A stretch of 64,000 nt of DNA from Paenibacillus oralis (GCF_003863965.1 NZ_RRCN01000001.1:5887071-5951070), one strand, 5' to 3'. Shown: positions 23,521-32,265, counted from the stretch's first letter. A program made the numbers and translations. Notes: generated by a model from the sequence alone, not told the origin.

Positions 23521-23812
23521 TCATATAACGTTCTTTCCACGAAATCTCCCATATCCCTGAATCGAGTAAATCTCTGCATTCATATAATCTTCCATAATGG
23601 TATATTAGACGCAGTTTCCCCTGATTCCTTTTCGCCGATGGGGGTCTTTTTAGGATGTGGTTTATGGACTTATGCGTTTGGGTCGCCTAGGCGACGTTGG
23701 TGTAAATCAATTCGAGATTAGAAATGGTTAGTCCTGTTTCTTCTTAAACCAGGCGTCTCATTATCTCCTATTTCTCATGCATGATATATACTAAGGACGG
23801 GGTGAATTTGAG
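23521..23812 (-). other. Array leader 2 (attI-like position)
   Basis: The minus strand runs from the start of the divergent gene at 23813 to CGTGGAAAGAACGTTATATG, where the GNAT cassette begins. It shares its last 90 bases with leaders 1 and 3 and its remainder with leader 1. A 20-residue frame, MNAEIYSIQGYGRFRGKNVI, starts at 23583 and stops at 23521, exactly on the core box. Leader 3 has the equivalent frame with the same length. This is comparable in place to ORF-11 of attI1, but translation is not demonstrated. Confidence 0.55.
23682..23695. promoter_or_regulatory. 14-bp perfect palindrome in leader 2
   Basis: GTCGCCTAGGCGAC is a perfect palindrome in the divergent intergenic region between the leader and the plus-strand gene at 23813. 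The corresponding place in leader 1 has a degenerate copy (GTCGCCTAAGCAAC). It could be an operator; no regulator is assigned. Confidence 0.35.
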
Positions 23813-24043
23813 ATGCAGTGGCAAGAAGTTCGCACAATCTTTCCCGATCAATATGTTCTGCTAGAAGTTCTCGATTCCCACACTGAAGATAACATACAAT
23901 ACGTTAAAGATGTCGCTATTGTACGAACCATTCAAGACCCTTCTGAGGCTACCAAAGAGCTCTTAAAATGCAAAGATAACAACATCGTTTACCATACAGG
24001 CCAAGAAGAAATTACTATCGAGATGAGAAGGCCTCCATTCTAG
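23813..24043 (+). CDS. Small partner protein of retropepsin-like protease
   Basis: The ATG at 23813 lies behind GGGGTGA and encodes 76 residues: MQWQEVRTIFPDQYVLLEVL, later YVKDVAIVRTIQDPSEATKE and NIVYHTGQEEITIE. The intact homologue at 32691-32930 precedes a retropepsin-like protease gene by two bases. I know of no assigned function; the pairing suggests a substrate, chaperone or cofactor of the protease. Here the downstream protease gene is cut short. It is divergent from array leader 2. Confidence 0.7.
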   Translation: MQWQEVRTIFPDQYVLLEVLDSHTEDNIQYVKDVAIVRTIQDPSEATKELLKCKDNNIVYHTGQEEITIEMRRPPF

Positions 24044-24056
24044 AGAGGCCGATAAC

Positions 24057-24170
24057 ATGCGGATCGAATATATCGATAACCTGCTGCAAACCTCTATGAC
24101 GATCCGTAATAAAGGTTGCTCCCTGACTGTCGATCATTTAATCATTGATACCGGTTCCCTCTCTTCCTAG
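24057..24170 (+). pseudogene. Truncated retropepsin-like protease
   Basis: The ATG at 24057 opens a 37-codon frame ending LTVDHLIIDTGSLSS and a stop. The DTG active-site motif is present but nothing follows it. The intact form at 32296-32688 has 130 residues. It is 13 bp after the partner gene, so this is the broken second half of the pair. Confidence 0.65.
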
Positions 24171-24203
24171 TCGTGGCTACCCTAGCACCCGAATAAAATT
24201 GAA

Positions 24204-24229
24204 GACGCGAATTCGCTCGCGTCCTTTTT
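24204..24229 (+). terminator. Rho-independent terminator of the retropepsin-type pair
   Basis: GACGCGA and TCGCGTC form a stem followed by CTTTTT on the plus strand. Confidence 0.8.
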
Positions 24230-24266
24230 AAGCACTTGTCTTTTTGTATTTGAGACATACCTATAT

Positions 24267-24674
24267 TCATTCTGAAGTGACCTCAATGATCTCTTTGTCC
24301 TGAGTAGCCCCATCACTTCCTAAGGCTTGAACATAAATGCGGTCATGAAAAGTCCGGCTGCCAAAGTTCCATGTTAAAGACCAGCCGTCACTTCCATCTG
24401 TGTCGTACCCAATGAGCTCTCTTTCCCCCCAAGTTTCCGTACCTGTCGGAGTAATCCAAAATAGAACGGTATCGATGTTTTTAGCCTTCACATTAATGGT
24501 CATGGTATTAACATCTTTGTGAACAATCCACCAACCGGCATTTTTCGGCAAATCCGTAGATACCTCCAAAATCTCAGCCTTCCCGTCCACAGCTTGAGGT
24601 TCTTCAGATATGTTACATGCTGATAATATTAAGACGAATAAAAGAAATATACCAATGATTTTTAATCTCTTCAT
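24267..24674 (-). CDS. Small lipoprotein
   Basis: The 135-residue protein starts at the ATG at 24674 with GGAGGGAAA upstream. The N-terminus MKRLKIIGIFLLFVLILSAC is a lipoprotein signal with lipobox LSAC, so Cys20 would be lipidated and the protein anchored outside the membrane. The mature part is beta-rich (TINVKAKNIDTVLFWITPTG, DGWSLTWNFGSRTFHDRIYV) and may be an immunoglobulin-like fold. Function is unknown. It follows the SpoIID-domain gene with a gap of about 100 bp. Confidence 0.8.
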   Translation of the reverse strand: MKRLKIIGIFLLFVLILSACNISEEPQAVDGKAEILEVSTDLPKNAGWWIVHKDVNTMTINVKAKNIDTVLFWITPTGTETWGERELIGYDTDGSDGWSLTWNFGSRTFHDRIYVQALGSDGATQDKEIIEVTSE

Positions 24675-24775
24675 AATTTCCCTCCATTTAATTTTTTAGA
24701 ATAGAAAAAATACGATTTCATCGAAAAACCGTCAAACCATATAAAAGCGTTTGACGGTTCAATACAGATTATAAG

Positions 24776-26128
24776 TCAGTATTTACCCACTTGAATGTAA
24801 TCATCACTTTTATCGGAGAAGCTATAATAATAACTTAAAATAGTATAATAATCATATTCAGGGTAGTTTGTAGCGATATATTGAGTCCCCCATTGAGATA
24901 GGACCCCACCAAACGCCTCTCCAATTTCCCCTTTTTTGCCTGCTCTATATTGGGCATCAAATACTTTCCCATTAGAGTTTCTCATAAAAATTCCAGAGAC
25001 ATCATTTACCGCGTTATCGGTAGAAGTTTCATTAGAATTTTCAACAAAATGTTGGTAATTATCCGGGTTATCAGTTAAGTGCGCCCCATAGTTTGTCGCT
25101 GGTTTTCTCGGATATGTTGCATTATACCAAGCGTAGGTTTTAATTGTTATTGCACCAGCTTGCAACGCCTTTTTATTCCAAGATGCATACCATTCATTAG
25201 GTAAGACTTGCTTCGCATAACTATCAAAACCGATATTTTTGAGAGTACCCGATTTTGTTATATATAGTTTAATAGTAGATGGGGTGCTTGTCGCGCTAAA
25301 TGGTTGAATTGTTTCCGCACTATTACCCTTGCTTGCCTTTTCCAGGCTAGCTCTTTCCAGTTGAAGTTCGAGAGGATCTCTGGTGTTCTCGTTTTTCTCG
25401 TTTTCGATGGCGCTAGATTCGTCCAGTGAAGAAGTTTTCTCTACTTCTTCAGTATTTTTCATGGTGTCATCAGTATTTTCACTTGAAGGTAGAACTTCAT
25501 TATTAAAATTAACGATAATGCCTTTTTCTCTTTGATCAACTATATTTTGAGCTTTTGTTACGGCATCCGATTTAAACGTATACCCATATTTGTCTAAGCT
25601 GGTTAAGTCATAAACATTTTCATGACCGATAATATATTCTGTTCCGTCAAGGTTACCAGTGGCCACTAGCTCATATCTCACACCGTTATAAAAAAATTCG
25701 CTCTCCTGCGAAACATTGTAATTGAACCCGATATAATAGTAATGAACGTTATCATATAATGTGGTATTTATTTCTTTAAAATAAGGTTCAATTTCCATGA
25801 TGTGAATTGCGGGTAATTCTTTCACTTCATAGACTTCAATCGAATTTACAGAGAGAATACCGGTTCGGTTCTCAAGTTGATCTTTGCTTGGGAAAGTTGA
25901 GTAAGATTTTTGAATATCAGGAGAATAAGAATCGACAAAAGCTTTCCAATCTTTGGTGTTTATTGCTTCCATATATTTCTGAACAACTGTTGGAATGTTT
26001 GCTTGAGTTGAATCTGAAGCAAAAGAATCTAGTTGCTCATCAGATGCTGCTGCACTTGCTAGAGGCACCGTAAAAATCATCGATAAAATTGCTAATATCC
26101 CAATCCATTTCCCCATAAATTTGAACAT
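24776..26128 (-). CDS. Secreted SpoIID-domain protein
   Basis: The start is the ATG at 26128 behind GGAGGTTATAACG, giving 450 residues with a signal peptide (FMGKWIGILAILSMIFTVPL, cleaved after ASA). Residues about 30-195 look like an NTF2-like domain (MEAINTKDWKAFVDSYSPDI), followed by a Ser/Glu-rich linker. A C-terminal SpoIID domain follows, with SYAKQVLPNEWYASWNKKAL then QAGAITIKTYAWYNA, and a final LSYYYS. SpoIID-type domains cleave or bind stripped peptidoglycan. The catalytic Glu region (LPNEW) is retained. It is probably an extracellular cell-wall protein. Confidence 0.8.
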   Translation of the reverse strand: MFKFMGKWIGILAILSMIFTVPLASAAASDEQLDSFASDSTQANIPTVVQKYMEAINTKDWKAFVDSYSPDIQKSYSTFPSKDQLENRTGILSVNSIEVYEVKELPAIHIMEIEPYFKEINTTLYDNVHYYYIGFNYNVSQESEFFYNGVRYELVATGNLDGTEYIIGHENVYDLTSLDKYGYTFKSDAVTKAQNIVDQREKGIIVNFNNEVLPSSENTDDTMKNTEEVEKTSSLDESSAIENEKNENTRDPLELQLERASLEKASKGNSAETIQPFSATSTPSTIKLYITKSGTLKNIGFDSYAKQVLPNEWYASWNKKALQAGAITIKTYAWYNATYPRKPATNYGAHLTDNPDNYQHFVENSNETSTDNAVNDVSGIFMRNSNGKVFDAQYRAGKKGEIGEAFGGVLSQWGTQYIATNYPEYDYYTILSYYYSFSDKSDDYIQVGKY

Positions 26129-26143
26129 CGTTATAACCTCCAT

Positions 26144-26430
26144 AAATGTTTGTTAAGACGCTTGCACATCAAAACAGCTTTCATTGGAGAAAATCAAATA
26201 AATTTGATAATCCGCTCCTTTTTGGCACAATTACCTCAATCCCTATTTGCAAAAGTCTAATAATATTGTAAAGTTATTTTAGCCAACTTCTTTTGCAAAT
26301 TTAAGAATTTGGCCGCCAAGACGTAACCAATCTCGCCCTGAACAAGCCTGTGTTGGTTGCGTCATTTTATTGTAATAGGTTTAATAAAATACACCTATCT
26401 ACAATCTAGTTGGAGTAAATGTAATCCCTT
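26144..26430. other. Intergenic, promoter region of the SpoIID-domain gene
   Basis: No gene is seen in these 290 bp. The half next to the gene is AT-rich and is expected to hold its promoter. No clear -35/-10 pair was assigned. Confidence 0.4.
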
Positions 26431-26877
26431 TCAATACGTGACCTCAGACGACGTTCTGGTAGCTGTCTCCAGAACTTTGCTTCCGTCTTTAATCTTGGCT
26501 GTGGAAACAACTCTATACGTGTTGCCTGATGTCACATAGTACTCCTCTTCCAGGCTATGTGATCCCTTACCCGTAAAAGACTCACTCCACGATTTAACTA
26601 CCGACCAATTGCTTCCATTTTTACGCTGGAGTTCAATGGATAGAGTCGAATCATAAGCGTCCGGGTAATATACATAACCACTCGAAACAGCTTTTCCTGT
26701 TTTTCCAATAGATAAAGAGGAACTCAGGACAGAGATGTATTGATAGAAAGGAACTGCAACATCCTCCTGAATTGATACATTATCGCTACGAGCCTGGGTA
26801 ATAGGAGCTGCTGTAAAAACCAAAAAAATCACCGACAACAATACAGCCGTTTTTTTCTTCAACAATGCATCCCCCAT
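26431..26877 (-). CDS. Secreted DUF6147-like protein
   Basis: The 148-residue protein has a signal peptide (KKKTAVLLSVIFLVFTAAPI, cleaved near TQA). The mature part contains VPFYQYISVLSSSLSIGKTG, VYYPDAYDSTLSIELQRKNG and YYVTSGNTYRVVSTAKI, the pattern of the DUF6147 family of secreted Firmicute proteins. Function is unknown. Start choice is uncertain: ATG at 26877 follows AAAGGATAA, but a TTG seven codons later behind GGGGGATG is also possible. Confidence 0.75.
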   Translation of the reverse strand: MGDALLKKKTAVLLSVIFLVFTAAPITQARSDNVSIQEDVAVPFYQYISVLSSSLSIGKTGKAVSSGYVYYPDAYDSTLSIELQRKNGSNWSVVKSWSESFTGKGSHSLEEEYYVTSGNTYRVVSTAKIKDGSKVLETATRTSSEVTY

Positions 26878-26944
26878 TCTGTTTTATCCTTTCAACAATA
26901 TTAGACGTCTAAATCCCTATTATGTAACACATATGGTAAAAAAT

Positions 26945-27700
26945 TTATTTGACCAACGTAACGCTCTCTGCCATTTCGATAAGTTCTTCTATTCTTAAAT
27001 GAGGCGAATCGCCCAAGATTAGAAATAATCGACCTTCATTTTGCCATACTAGTGTAACTACATTTTTCTTCCGGACAATTAGCCCGTCATGTCCTTGAAT
27101 CGTTGTATGGCTTACTTCATCAGCTTCTTCCGTATCCACGTTCATACCACTGTTTTCGTTATTCTGCTGAAACAAGATATAACCATTGGAATCATTCATA
27201 TATTCGATAGATTTTATGTTCTGAAGGTTCTTCACTTCTTCGATACGATAACCTTCCGGAACTTCCGTTGGTACATAGGCATTTTCCCAGTTAATTTGAA
27301 GATGACTGTCTTTTAAGTTTTGAGAGCCCTGTCCTAATCGAATTTCTATGTATTCCTCTTGCACTCGAATGAACATATTCAAAACTTTGACTCTTACCGC
27401 CTCAACGTTCAAGGCAACAGCGAATAGGAAGACAGCTAATAAGACAGCTACTTTCTTATAACTGGTTGCAAAAAAGCGTATAGTCTGCTTCAAATGATAA
27501 AAGGCGAAATGACGATTTAAACGCATGATGAAGCTTAGCTTTGTCTTTTCCGAAAGGAGGTAAAGTGGATTGTTGCTCAATTCCGTATTTTCGTCAAGAA
27601 GCATTTTACCTTCCAGTTCGGCAAAGCGAATCATGAGCAATTTAATTTTTATTTTCTCATATTCTTCTTCAAGCAATTTGGAATCCATTGGGTTATTCAT
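26945..27700 (-). CDS. Anti-sigma-like membrane protein with DUF4367 domain
   Basis: The ATG at 27700 overlaps the end of the sigma-factor gene (ATGAATAA), giving about 251 residues. A cytoplasmic N-terminal part of about 90 residues is followed by one membrane helix (VAVLLAVFLFAVALNVEAVR). An external DUF4367-type domain follows (YVPTEVPEGYRIEEV, GYILFQQN, GRLFLILGDSP). Together with the overlapping sigma gene this is the layout of a membrane anti-sigma factor, although the zinc-finger motif of classical ones is absent. It would hold the sigma factor until an envelope signal arrives. Confidence 0.75.
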   Translation of the reverse strand: MNNPMDSKLLEEEYEKIKIKLLMIRFAELEGKMLLDENTELSNNPLYLLSEKTKLSFIMRLNRHFAFYHLKQTIRFFATSYKKVAVLLAVFLFAVALNVEAVRVKVLNMFIRVQEEYIEIRLGQGSQNLKDSHLQINWENAYVPTEVPEGYRIEEVKNLQNIKSIEYMNDSNGYILFQQNNENSGMNVDTEEADEVSHTTIQGHDGLIVRKKNVVTLVWQNEGRLFLILGDSPHLRIEELIEMAESVTLVK

Positions 27701-28271
27701 CTTCGGCACGATTTTCGGCTCCTTGTGACAGTTTTCGAAAGGCCCGCTGTCTGGCACGCGCAATATACATTCGGACATGCTGGGCAGGAATATCCATAAT
27801 TTCCGAAATTTCTTTATCGCTCAGTTCCATGATGTATTTGAAATATAATAAATTCCGATCCTTCTCGGACAATTGGAACAGAGTTTGCTCAAAAGTCTTC
27901 ATTTCCTCTTCATGCAGGAAATTCTCTTCTGTTGCAGCCTGCAGATCGGGAATGTGATCGGCTATATCATCAGTTAAACCTGAAAAAGAACGTTTGGAAC
28001 GGCGTGCTTTTTTTCGGATATAGTCCAGACAAACATGTTTTAACGTATAAACGATATACGATGTCCTTTTGTAACAGTCTAATGATCTCAAAAGAGGAAT
28101 TTTGGGCATCAATTTCAAAAAAGCATCTTGAATGAGATCATCCACTATGCCAAAATCGCCGGTAATGCTATAAGCTCTCTTTTTCATTAAAGGGTAGTAC
28201 TTTAGATATAAATTCGTTATGTACTCTTTATCGTTTTCATCTTCTACAATAGCCAAGAATATGAGAGACAC
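27693..28271 (-). CDS. ECF-type sigma-70 family RNA polymerase sigma factor
   Basis: The start is placed at the GTG at 28271, eight bases after AGGAG, giving about 192 residues. Region 2 is seen as YLKYYPLMKKRAYSITGD...VDDLIQDAFLKLM, and region 4 as LSEKDRNLLYFKYIMELSDK with the helix-turn-helix KEISEIMDIPAQHVRMYIAR. The gene overlaps the anti-sigma-like gene, so they are co-transcribed. Likely targets include the secreted protein genes just downstream, but this is inference. Confidence 0.88.
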   Translation of the reverse strand: MSLIFLAIVEDENDKEYITNLYLKYYPLMKKRAYSITGDFGIVDDLIQDAFLKLMPKIPLLRSLDCYKRTSYIVYTLKHVCLDYIRKKARRSKRSFSGLTDDIADHIPDLQAATEENFLHEEEMKTFEQTLFQLSEKDRNLLYFKYIMELSDKEISEIMDIPAQHVRMYIARARQRAFRKLSQGAENRAEDE

Positions 28272-28849
28272 TTTGTTCAACTCCTAATCGTCTGAATCGA
28301 CTAAATGGAATAAAATCCACCAAATAATGTTTAACAAGAAAGATAATATATCCCATATTAAGAGTATACTAGATATAGTCTGCATTTTTAACAATATAAC
28401 TTGTTAGAGTTCAAAAGTATCCATGAAAATCTCGATTAGGCTGTTTTTCCTGACAATGATAGAATTGGCATATGTTCTTAAATAGGAGATGAGGACTTTG
28501 AACTGGAATAAGGTCTATTGATGATGTCAAAAACTACGTAGGGGATAATGTGAGCTCCTACTGGGTGAGAAAATTGCACAGATTGCAAAAGCCATTTTCC
28601 ATTTCGCGAATATTTGCTCTATCGGACCAGGCAGTGCAATCACTCCGTTAATCTCTTCAATTCTACTGCTATCGTTCTCTCTTTATGATTTTGGGCATGT
28701 AAAAAAAGCTCATTCCTACTAATGGTTCAAGTGGGAAAGAGCTTTCGAACTTTCGAAAGGTTATCAAGTGTTTGAATCAGTTAGTGTTTGGTTTGTTGGT
28801 AATAGTACGATCTTGTTGTTGGAGTTCTAAAGACAGCATCCCAGAAATA
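28272..28849. other. Intergenic, no gene assigned
   Basis: This stretch of about 580 bp contains the promoter region of the sigma-factor gene on its left side and a terminator at 28701-28746. Short coding-like pieces near 28560-28680 could not be assigned. Confidence 0.4.
28701..28746 (-). terminator. Terminator downstream of the toxin/immunity locus
   Basis: On the minus strand AAAGCTC...GAGCTTT form the outer stem, with further pairing inside, followed by TTTTTTT. Confidence 0.75.
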
Positions 28850-29182
28850 CTACCCAATAAAAATTATTATTCCATCTCGGTGAGTAAAAGCGATGGGCAA
28901 TTCAGTCTCAATCAATTCGATTCTTTCAATAATTTTTATCCTCTTTTCCTCAGGTAAGTTCTCCTTCGCCCACTCTTTTATTTTTGATAATTCTTCTAAA
29001 ACGAATGGAAAATCTTCTTCAACTAAATCGATCCCAACAGAAAATACTTTAGTCCATTTTAACCCTAATTCTTCAATTGCTGGCTCCCAACATTCTTGAA
29101 AAAAAGACTCAGTAGCTACAGGAATGAAAAACTTCTCTTCAAATTCATCTTTTGCCTCTAAAACCATAGCACTAATTGACAT
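28850..29182 (-). CDS. Putative immunity protein
   Basis: The 110-residue acidic protein starts at an ATG that overlaps the toxin stop (TAATG). It is helical and charged (ECWEPAIEELGLKWTKVFSV, NLPEEKRIKIIERIELIETE) with no membrane helix or known motif. The position directly after a polymorphic toxin, the tight overlap and the acidity are all typical of cognate immunity proteins. The family was not recognised. Confidence 0.65.
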   Translation of the reverse strand: MSISAMVLEAKDEFEEKFFIPVATESFFQECWEPAIEELGLKWTKVFSVGIDLVEEDFPFVLEELSKIKEWAKENLPEEKRIKIIERIELIETELPIAFTHRDGIIIFIG

Positions 29183-31314
29183 TACTTTTTCCCTCCAAAC
29201 AATGCATCAAAAGTGTAATCAGGAAATTCTTTTCTTAATTGTTCCAAGCTATTCTCTACAGCTTGCCTTAATTCAGGAGTATCTCCATCTAATCTGAAAA
29301 TGAATTTTCGAATGCCTTTAATTTGATCTAATGAAGGTATGTTTGAAGTCCCGTTTTTGGTAGCTCGTGTAGCTGTAGCTTTCGCAATATTATTAATTCT
29401 TTTTCTTGTTTTATCCAATATTTGTTTATCCGTAAATTGCTGAGGTGTTTGAGCAGGTAATCCAGTTTTAGGATTGATGACATTAAGTCCCTTCGCTGCT
29501 TTATCCTCATAGAAAATACCATTTTTCAAATCAATCTCGTCTAATTCGCCAATCGGTTTTCCAGTGTGATCAACAATTTCAACTTCTTTTATTGGCCCAG
29601 TTTTAACCGCTCCCTCTGCCACATTATTCGGAGCCGGTGTCTCCAACTTTCCTTGCGTTGCCGGCACCTCATCCACTTCCGAACGCTTCAACCACTCGGT
29701 CAGCCTTTGTCCCGCTGTACTCTTGAGCGCGCCGGAAATAAGCTTAAACGCATAGGTGAAGGTCACGTCCCCGGCTCCGGCCATAGCGGTATCGAAGGCG
29801 ATATTTTGGGCGCGGCCTGTGAGGTCTTGATCGCCGTCATTCTTGAAGTCGGTTACCGCGTCAGACGCTTCGGTAGCCGTGCCAAAAATCGCTCCCGCCG
29901 TCATGGATCTGACCACCGTCGGCGATAGCTTGGAGAGAGCCGCCGGGGTTTTCACAGCTTTCAAATATTTAAAGGGCAGAAAGAACCCGACTACATTTCC
30001 GGCAGCTTCGCCAATTCCTTTGCCGTACGGATCATCTAACGGATTTACGTAACCTTCCGGTTCCGGCCCCATAATCCATTCGGCAAGCAGCTCCGGCAAT
30101 CCTGCCGAGGCCGTGTTGATTGCGTTCACCACAGCATTCGACCCGCCGACCATTAGGTTCGCGAAAAACGGATTGCCGATGCCGCTTTGTTTTTGCCGCA
30201 TCTCGTTTTCTTCTTTTTTCTCAAGCTCTTTTAGCTCGTTATATATCCTGTCTTGTTCTTCCTTGGTCAAATCTGCCCAATAGGTCTGCTTCAGCCGCTC
30301 CTGAACTTCCGGATCATCGCGGTTTAGCACATCGTCCAGCGAATAGCTTCGCGGATCTACCGACGTGATATAGTATTGCGGCTCGCTCTTGGAATCCTCA
30401 ACCGGTTCCACTTTCGGCATGTTAAACAGCGCCTGCCAGGTTGCCGGTCCGATTACGCCCTCCAGCCCATTCTGATCCTTCTCGTAAACCTCCCGGAACC
30501 CTTCCAACGCGCGTACTGTAGCTTCATCAAAATAGCCGTTCGCCTCGACCTCAAAACCCAGTTCTTGCAACCGCAGCTGCGCCATTTTCACCGGCTCGGA
30601 ATAGGCCTGACCGTGCATTTGCACCGTCAGCAGCCCGCTCAGCGTTCCGAACAAGGTCCGCCACACGTTTTCATCCACGATTCCTTGCCGATCGCCGGCA
30701 TTGTCCAGACCATACTTTTCCTTATATCGATTAACTACTGCCAGCGTGGCCGAGTCAAAATACCCGCTTGCTTCCAGCTCGTATCCCAGTTCCTGCAATC
30801 TTTCTTGTAGCTTCAAGACTTCGTCGCTGTAATGCTCAGGGTCCAGAGTCAGTTCTTTCGTAAGCGGCTCCACCGTGATAGGGAGATAAACCGCAGCACG
30901 GGAGAATAAGGAAAACGCCGAAAACGGCAAAGGAAAGACGCTCGTTTTATTCCCTGAAGTCGTGGGGAACGCGTCAAATGGGTTTAAGGTAACCGGAAGT
31001 TTCACCCGCTTCGCCTTCAAAAAGGACTCCTGCTCTTGGCGAGTATACTCGTTCGCCGCCCAGCGCAGCGTTTTCTCTTTCGTGCGCAATTCGTCGCCGA
31101 TCTCCCGGGACAGCTGCCGAATCCGCTCCATCCGCCGCTCCACTTCAGATATTGCGGAGCGGACTCCCGGCTCGGAATAAGCCGAACTTGTTCTACTGGC
31201 TAACTCGGATACCCTTTTTAGCGTAACTGTGACTTGATCTCCGATCCTTTGCTCCAACCGGCGTACTTCGTCTGCGAGCCCGTTAATGCGGGCCGGATCG
31301 ACCTTCAGTTCCAA
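29182..31314 (-). CDS. Polymorphic toxin with helical N-terminus, two peptidoglycan-binding domains and nuclease-like C-terminus
   Basis: The start is the TTG at 31314 behind AAAGGAGGGG, giving about 710 residues. The first 95 residues are a WXG100-like helical hairpin (VRRLEQRIGDQVTVTLKRVS, MERIRQLSREIGDELRTKEK). Two peptidoglycan-binding-1 repeats follow (VLKLQERLQELGYELEASGY with FDSATL; MAQLRLQELGFEVEANGY with FDEATV). A glycine-rich middle region comes next. The C-terminal 120 residues contain ELDEIDLKNGIFYEDKAAKG, a possible (D/E)xK nuclease-type core, and end in an Ile/Leu-rich segment. This is the modular design of toxins exported by type VII-like secretion. The toxin activity is inferred. 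Confidence 0.75.
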   Translation of the reverse strand: MELKVDPARINGLADEVRRLEQRIGDQVTVTLKRVSELASRTSSAYSEPGVRSAISEVERRMERIRQLSREIGDELRTKEKTLRWAANEYTRQEQESFLKAKRVKLPVTLNPFDAFPTTSGNKTSVFPLPFSAFSLFSRAAVYLPITVEPLTKELTLDPEHYSDEVLKLQERLQELGYELEASGYFDSATLAVVNRYKEKYGLDNAGDRQGIVDENVWRTLFGTLSGLLTVQMHGQAYSEPVKMAQLRLQELGFEVEANGYFDEATVRALEGFREVYEKDQNGLEGVIGPATWQALFNMPKVEPVEDSKSEPQYYITSVDPRSYSLDDVLNRDDPEVQERLKQTYWADLTKEEQDRIYNELKELEKKEENEMRQKQSGIGNPFFANLMVGGSNAVVNAINTASAGLPELLAEWIMGPEPEGYVNPLDDPYGKGIGEAAGNVVGFFLPFKYLKAVKTPAALSKLSPTVVRSMTAGAIFGTATEASDAVTDFKNDGDQDLTGRAQNIAFDTAMAGAGDVTFTYAFKLISGALKSTAGQRLTEWLKRSEVDEVPATQGKLETPAPNNVAEGAVKTGPIKEVEIVDHTGKPIGELDEIDLKNGIFYEDKAAKGLNVINPKTGLPAQTPQQFTDKQILDKTRKRINNIAKATATRATKNGTSNIPSLDQIKGIRKFIFRLDGDTPELRQAVENSLEQLRKEFPDYTFDALFGGKK

Positions 31315-32098
31315 GACGTTCCCCTCCTTTCCCCAACATACTTGGAAACGCAAAAAGTTGTTCAAGGGCGGAAAGCGGTTTGCGCCGAAACAAAAGGGCC
31401 TGACTTCGCTCCGGCATCATCCCCAGCATCCAGGTTCCTTTTTCTGTTCGCACGCAGGTAAACAGCGCTTCGGCCTCCTCTCCAAAAGCCAAGTGGTATC
31501 CGGCAATGACCCGGCAATCAGACTGTGGCCCAAAGGCTTCCGCTAAGTCTTCCGAGGTCTGACGATCTATCCCAAGCTTTTGCCAAAGAACCGTTGCCGC
31601 TCCTTGTTCTCCAGCCCCTGCAAGCGCTAGAGCATAATTGGCCTCCGTCGCGGGTAGAGGGTAAAATGCCTCCTGCTCACAATCGCTAAGCAAAAACTGC
31701 TTCCGGAGCATGGCAATCGCTTCTTCCCGCCCGGTGCAAAGCTGGACCTCGCAAGTCTCTTCCCCAGTTAAGCGCGTGAACATCCCCGCCCGGCAATGGA
31801 TAAATTCCATGGAGACTGCCCCGTTTTTTTCCACCAAGCAAGCAAACACCTGGTCCGGGAAAGACAAAATTTCCGCAATCGCGGCATAATCATGCTCTAT
31901 GTATAGTTGGTCCTCATCTTCTTCCGTCAAAATATGTTTGCTCTTCAGCCGGCCGGACACCATCTCCCATCGTTGGCGGGCCTCCTGCAAATCAAGGCTA
32001 TCCAGCACATTTTCCAAACCGAACAAGGTAGTGGCTCCGGAAAGCAAGCATAGGTAAAACCATTCATCTTGCGACAGCACATAGTTTGTCCTATTCAT
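31283..32098 (-). CDS. Putative type VII secretion chaperone-like protein
   Basis: The 271-residue protein starts at the ATG at 32098 with AGGAGTACGG upstream and overlaps the toxin start by about 30 bp. There is no signal or membrane helix. The order of elements (a helical opening SQDEWFYLCLLSGATTLFGL, then VSMEFIHCRAGMFTRLTGEE, and a late GTWMLGMMPERS) is reminiscent of EspG-like proteins encoded before WXG-type toxins. This resemblance is weak. Its coupling to the toxin gene argues for a dedicated chaperone or adaptor. Confidence 0.5.
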   Translation of the reverse strand: MNRTNYVLSQDEWFYLCLLSGATTLFGLENVLDSLDLQEARQRWEMVSGRLKSKHILTEEDEDQLYIEHDYAAIAEILSFPDQVFACLVEKNGAVSMEFIHCRAGMFTRLTGEETCEVQLCTGREEAIAMLRKQFLLSDCEQEAFYPLPATEANYALALAGAGEQGAATVLWQKLGIDRQTSEDLAEAFGPQSDCRVIAGYHLAFGEEAEALFTCVRTEKGTWMLGMMPERSQALLFRRKPLSALEQLFAFPSMLGKGGERLGTEGRSGPH

Positions 32099-32231
32099 TC
32101 CGTACTCCTGGACATTTAGATATTTTATGGAAAAAACACTTCAATACATTCTATCAACACGCCGCCGGCCTCACAATTCCTTAGTTGGCATAATATCCCA
32201 CAATTGATCCGTTTCACCTATATAAATGAAC

Positions 32232-32265
32232 AAAAAGTCCGGAGCAGCATGGGGCTGCCCCGGAC
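32232..32265 (-). terminator. Strong terminator after the retropepsin gene
   Basis: On the minus strand GTCCGGGGCAGC and GCTGCTCCGGAC form a long stem followed by TTTTT. Confidence 0.88.
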
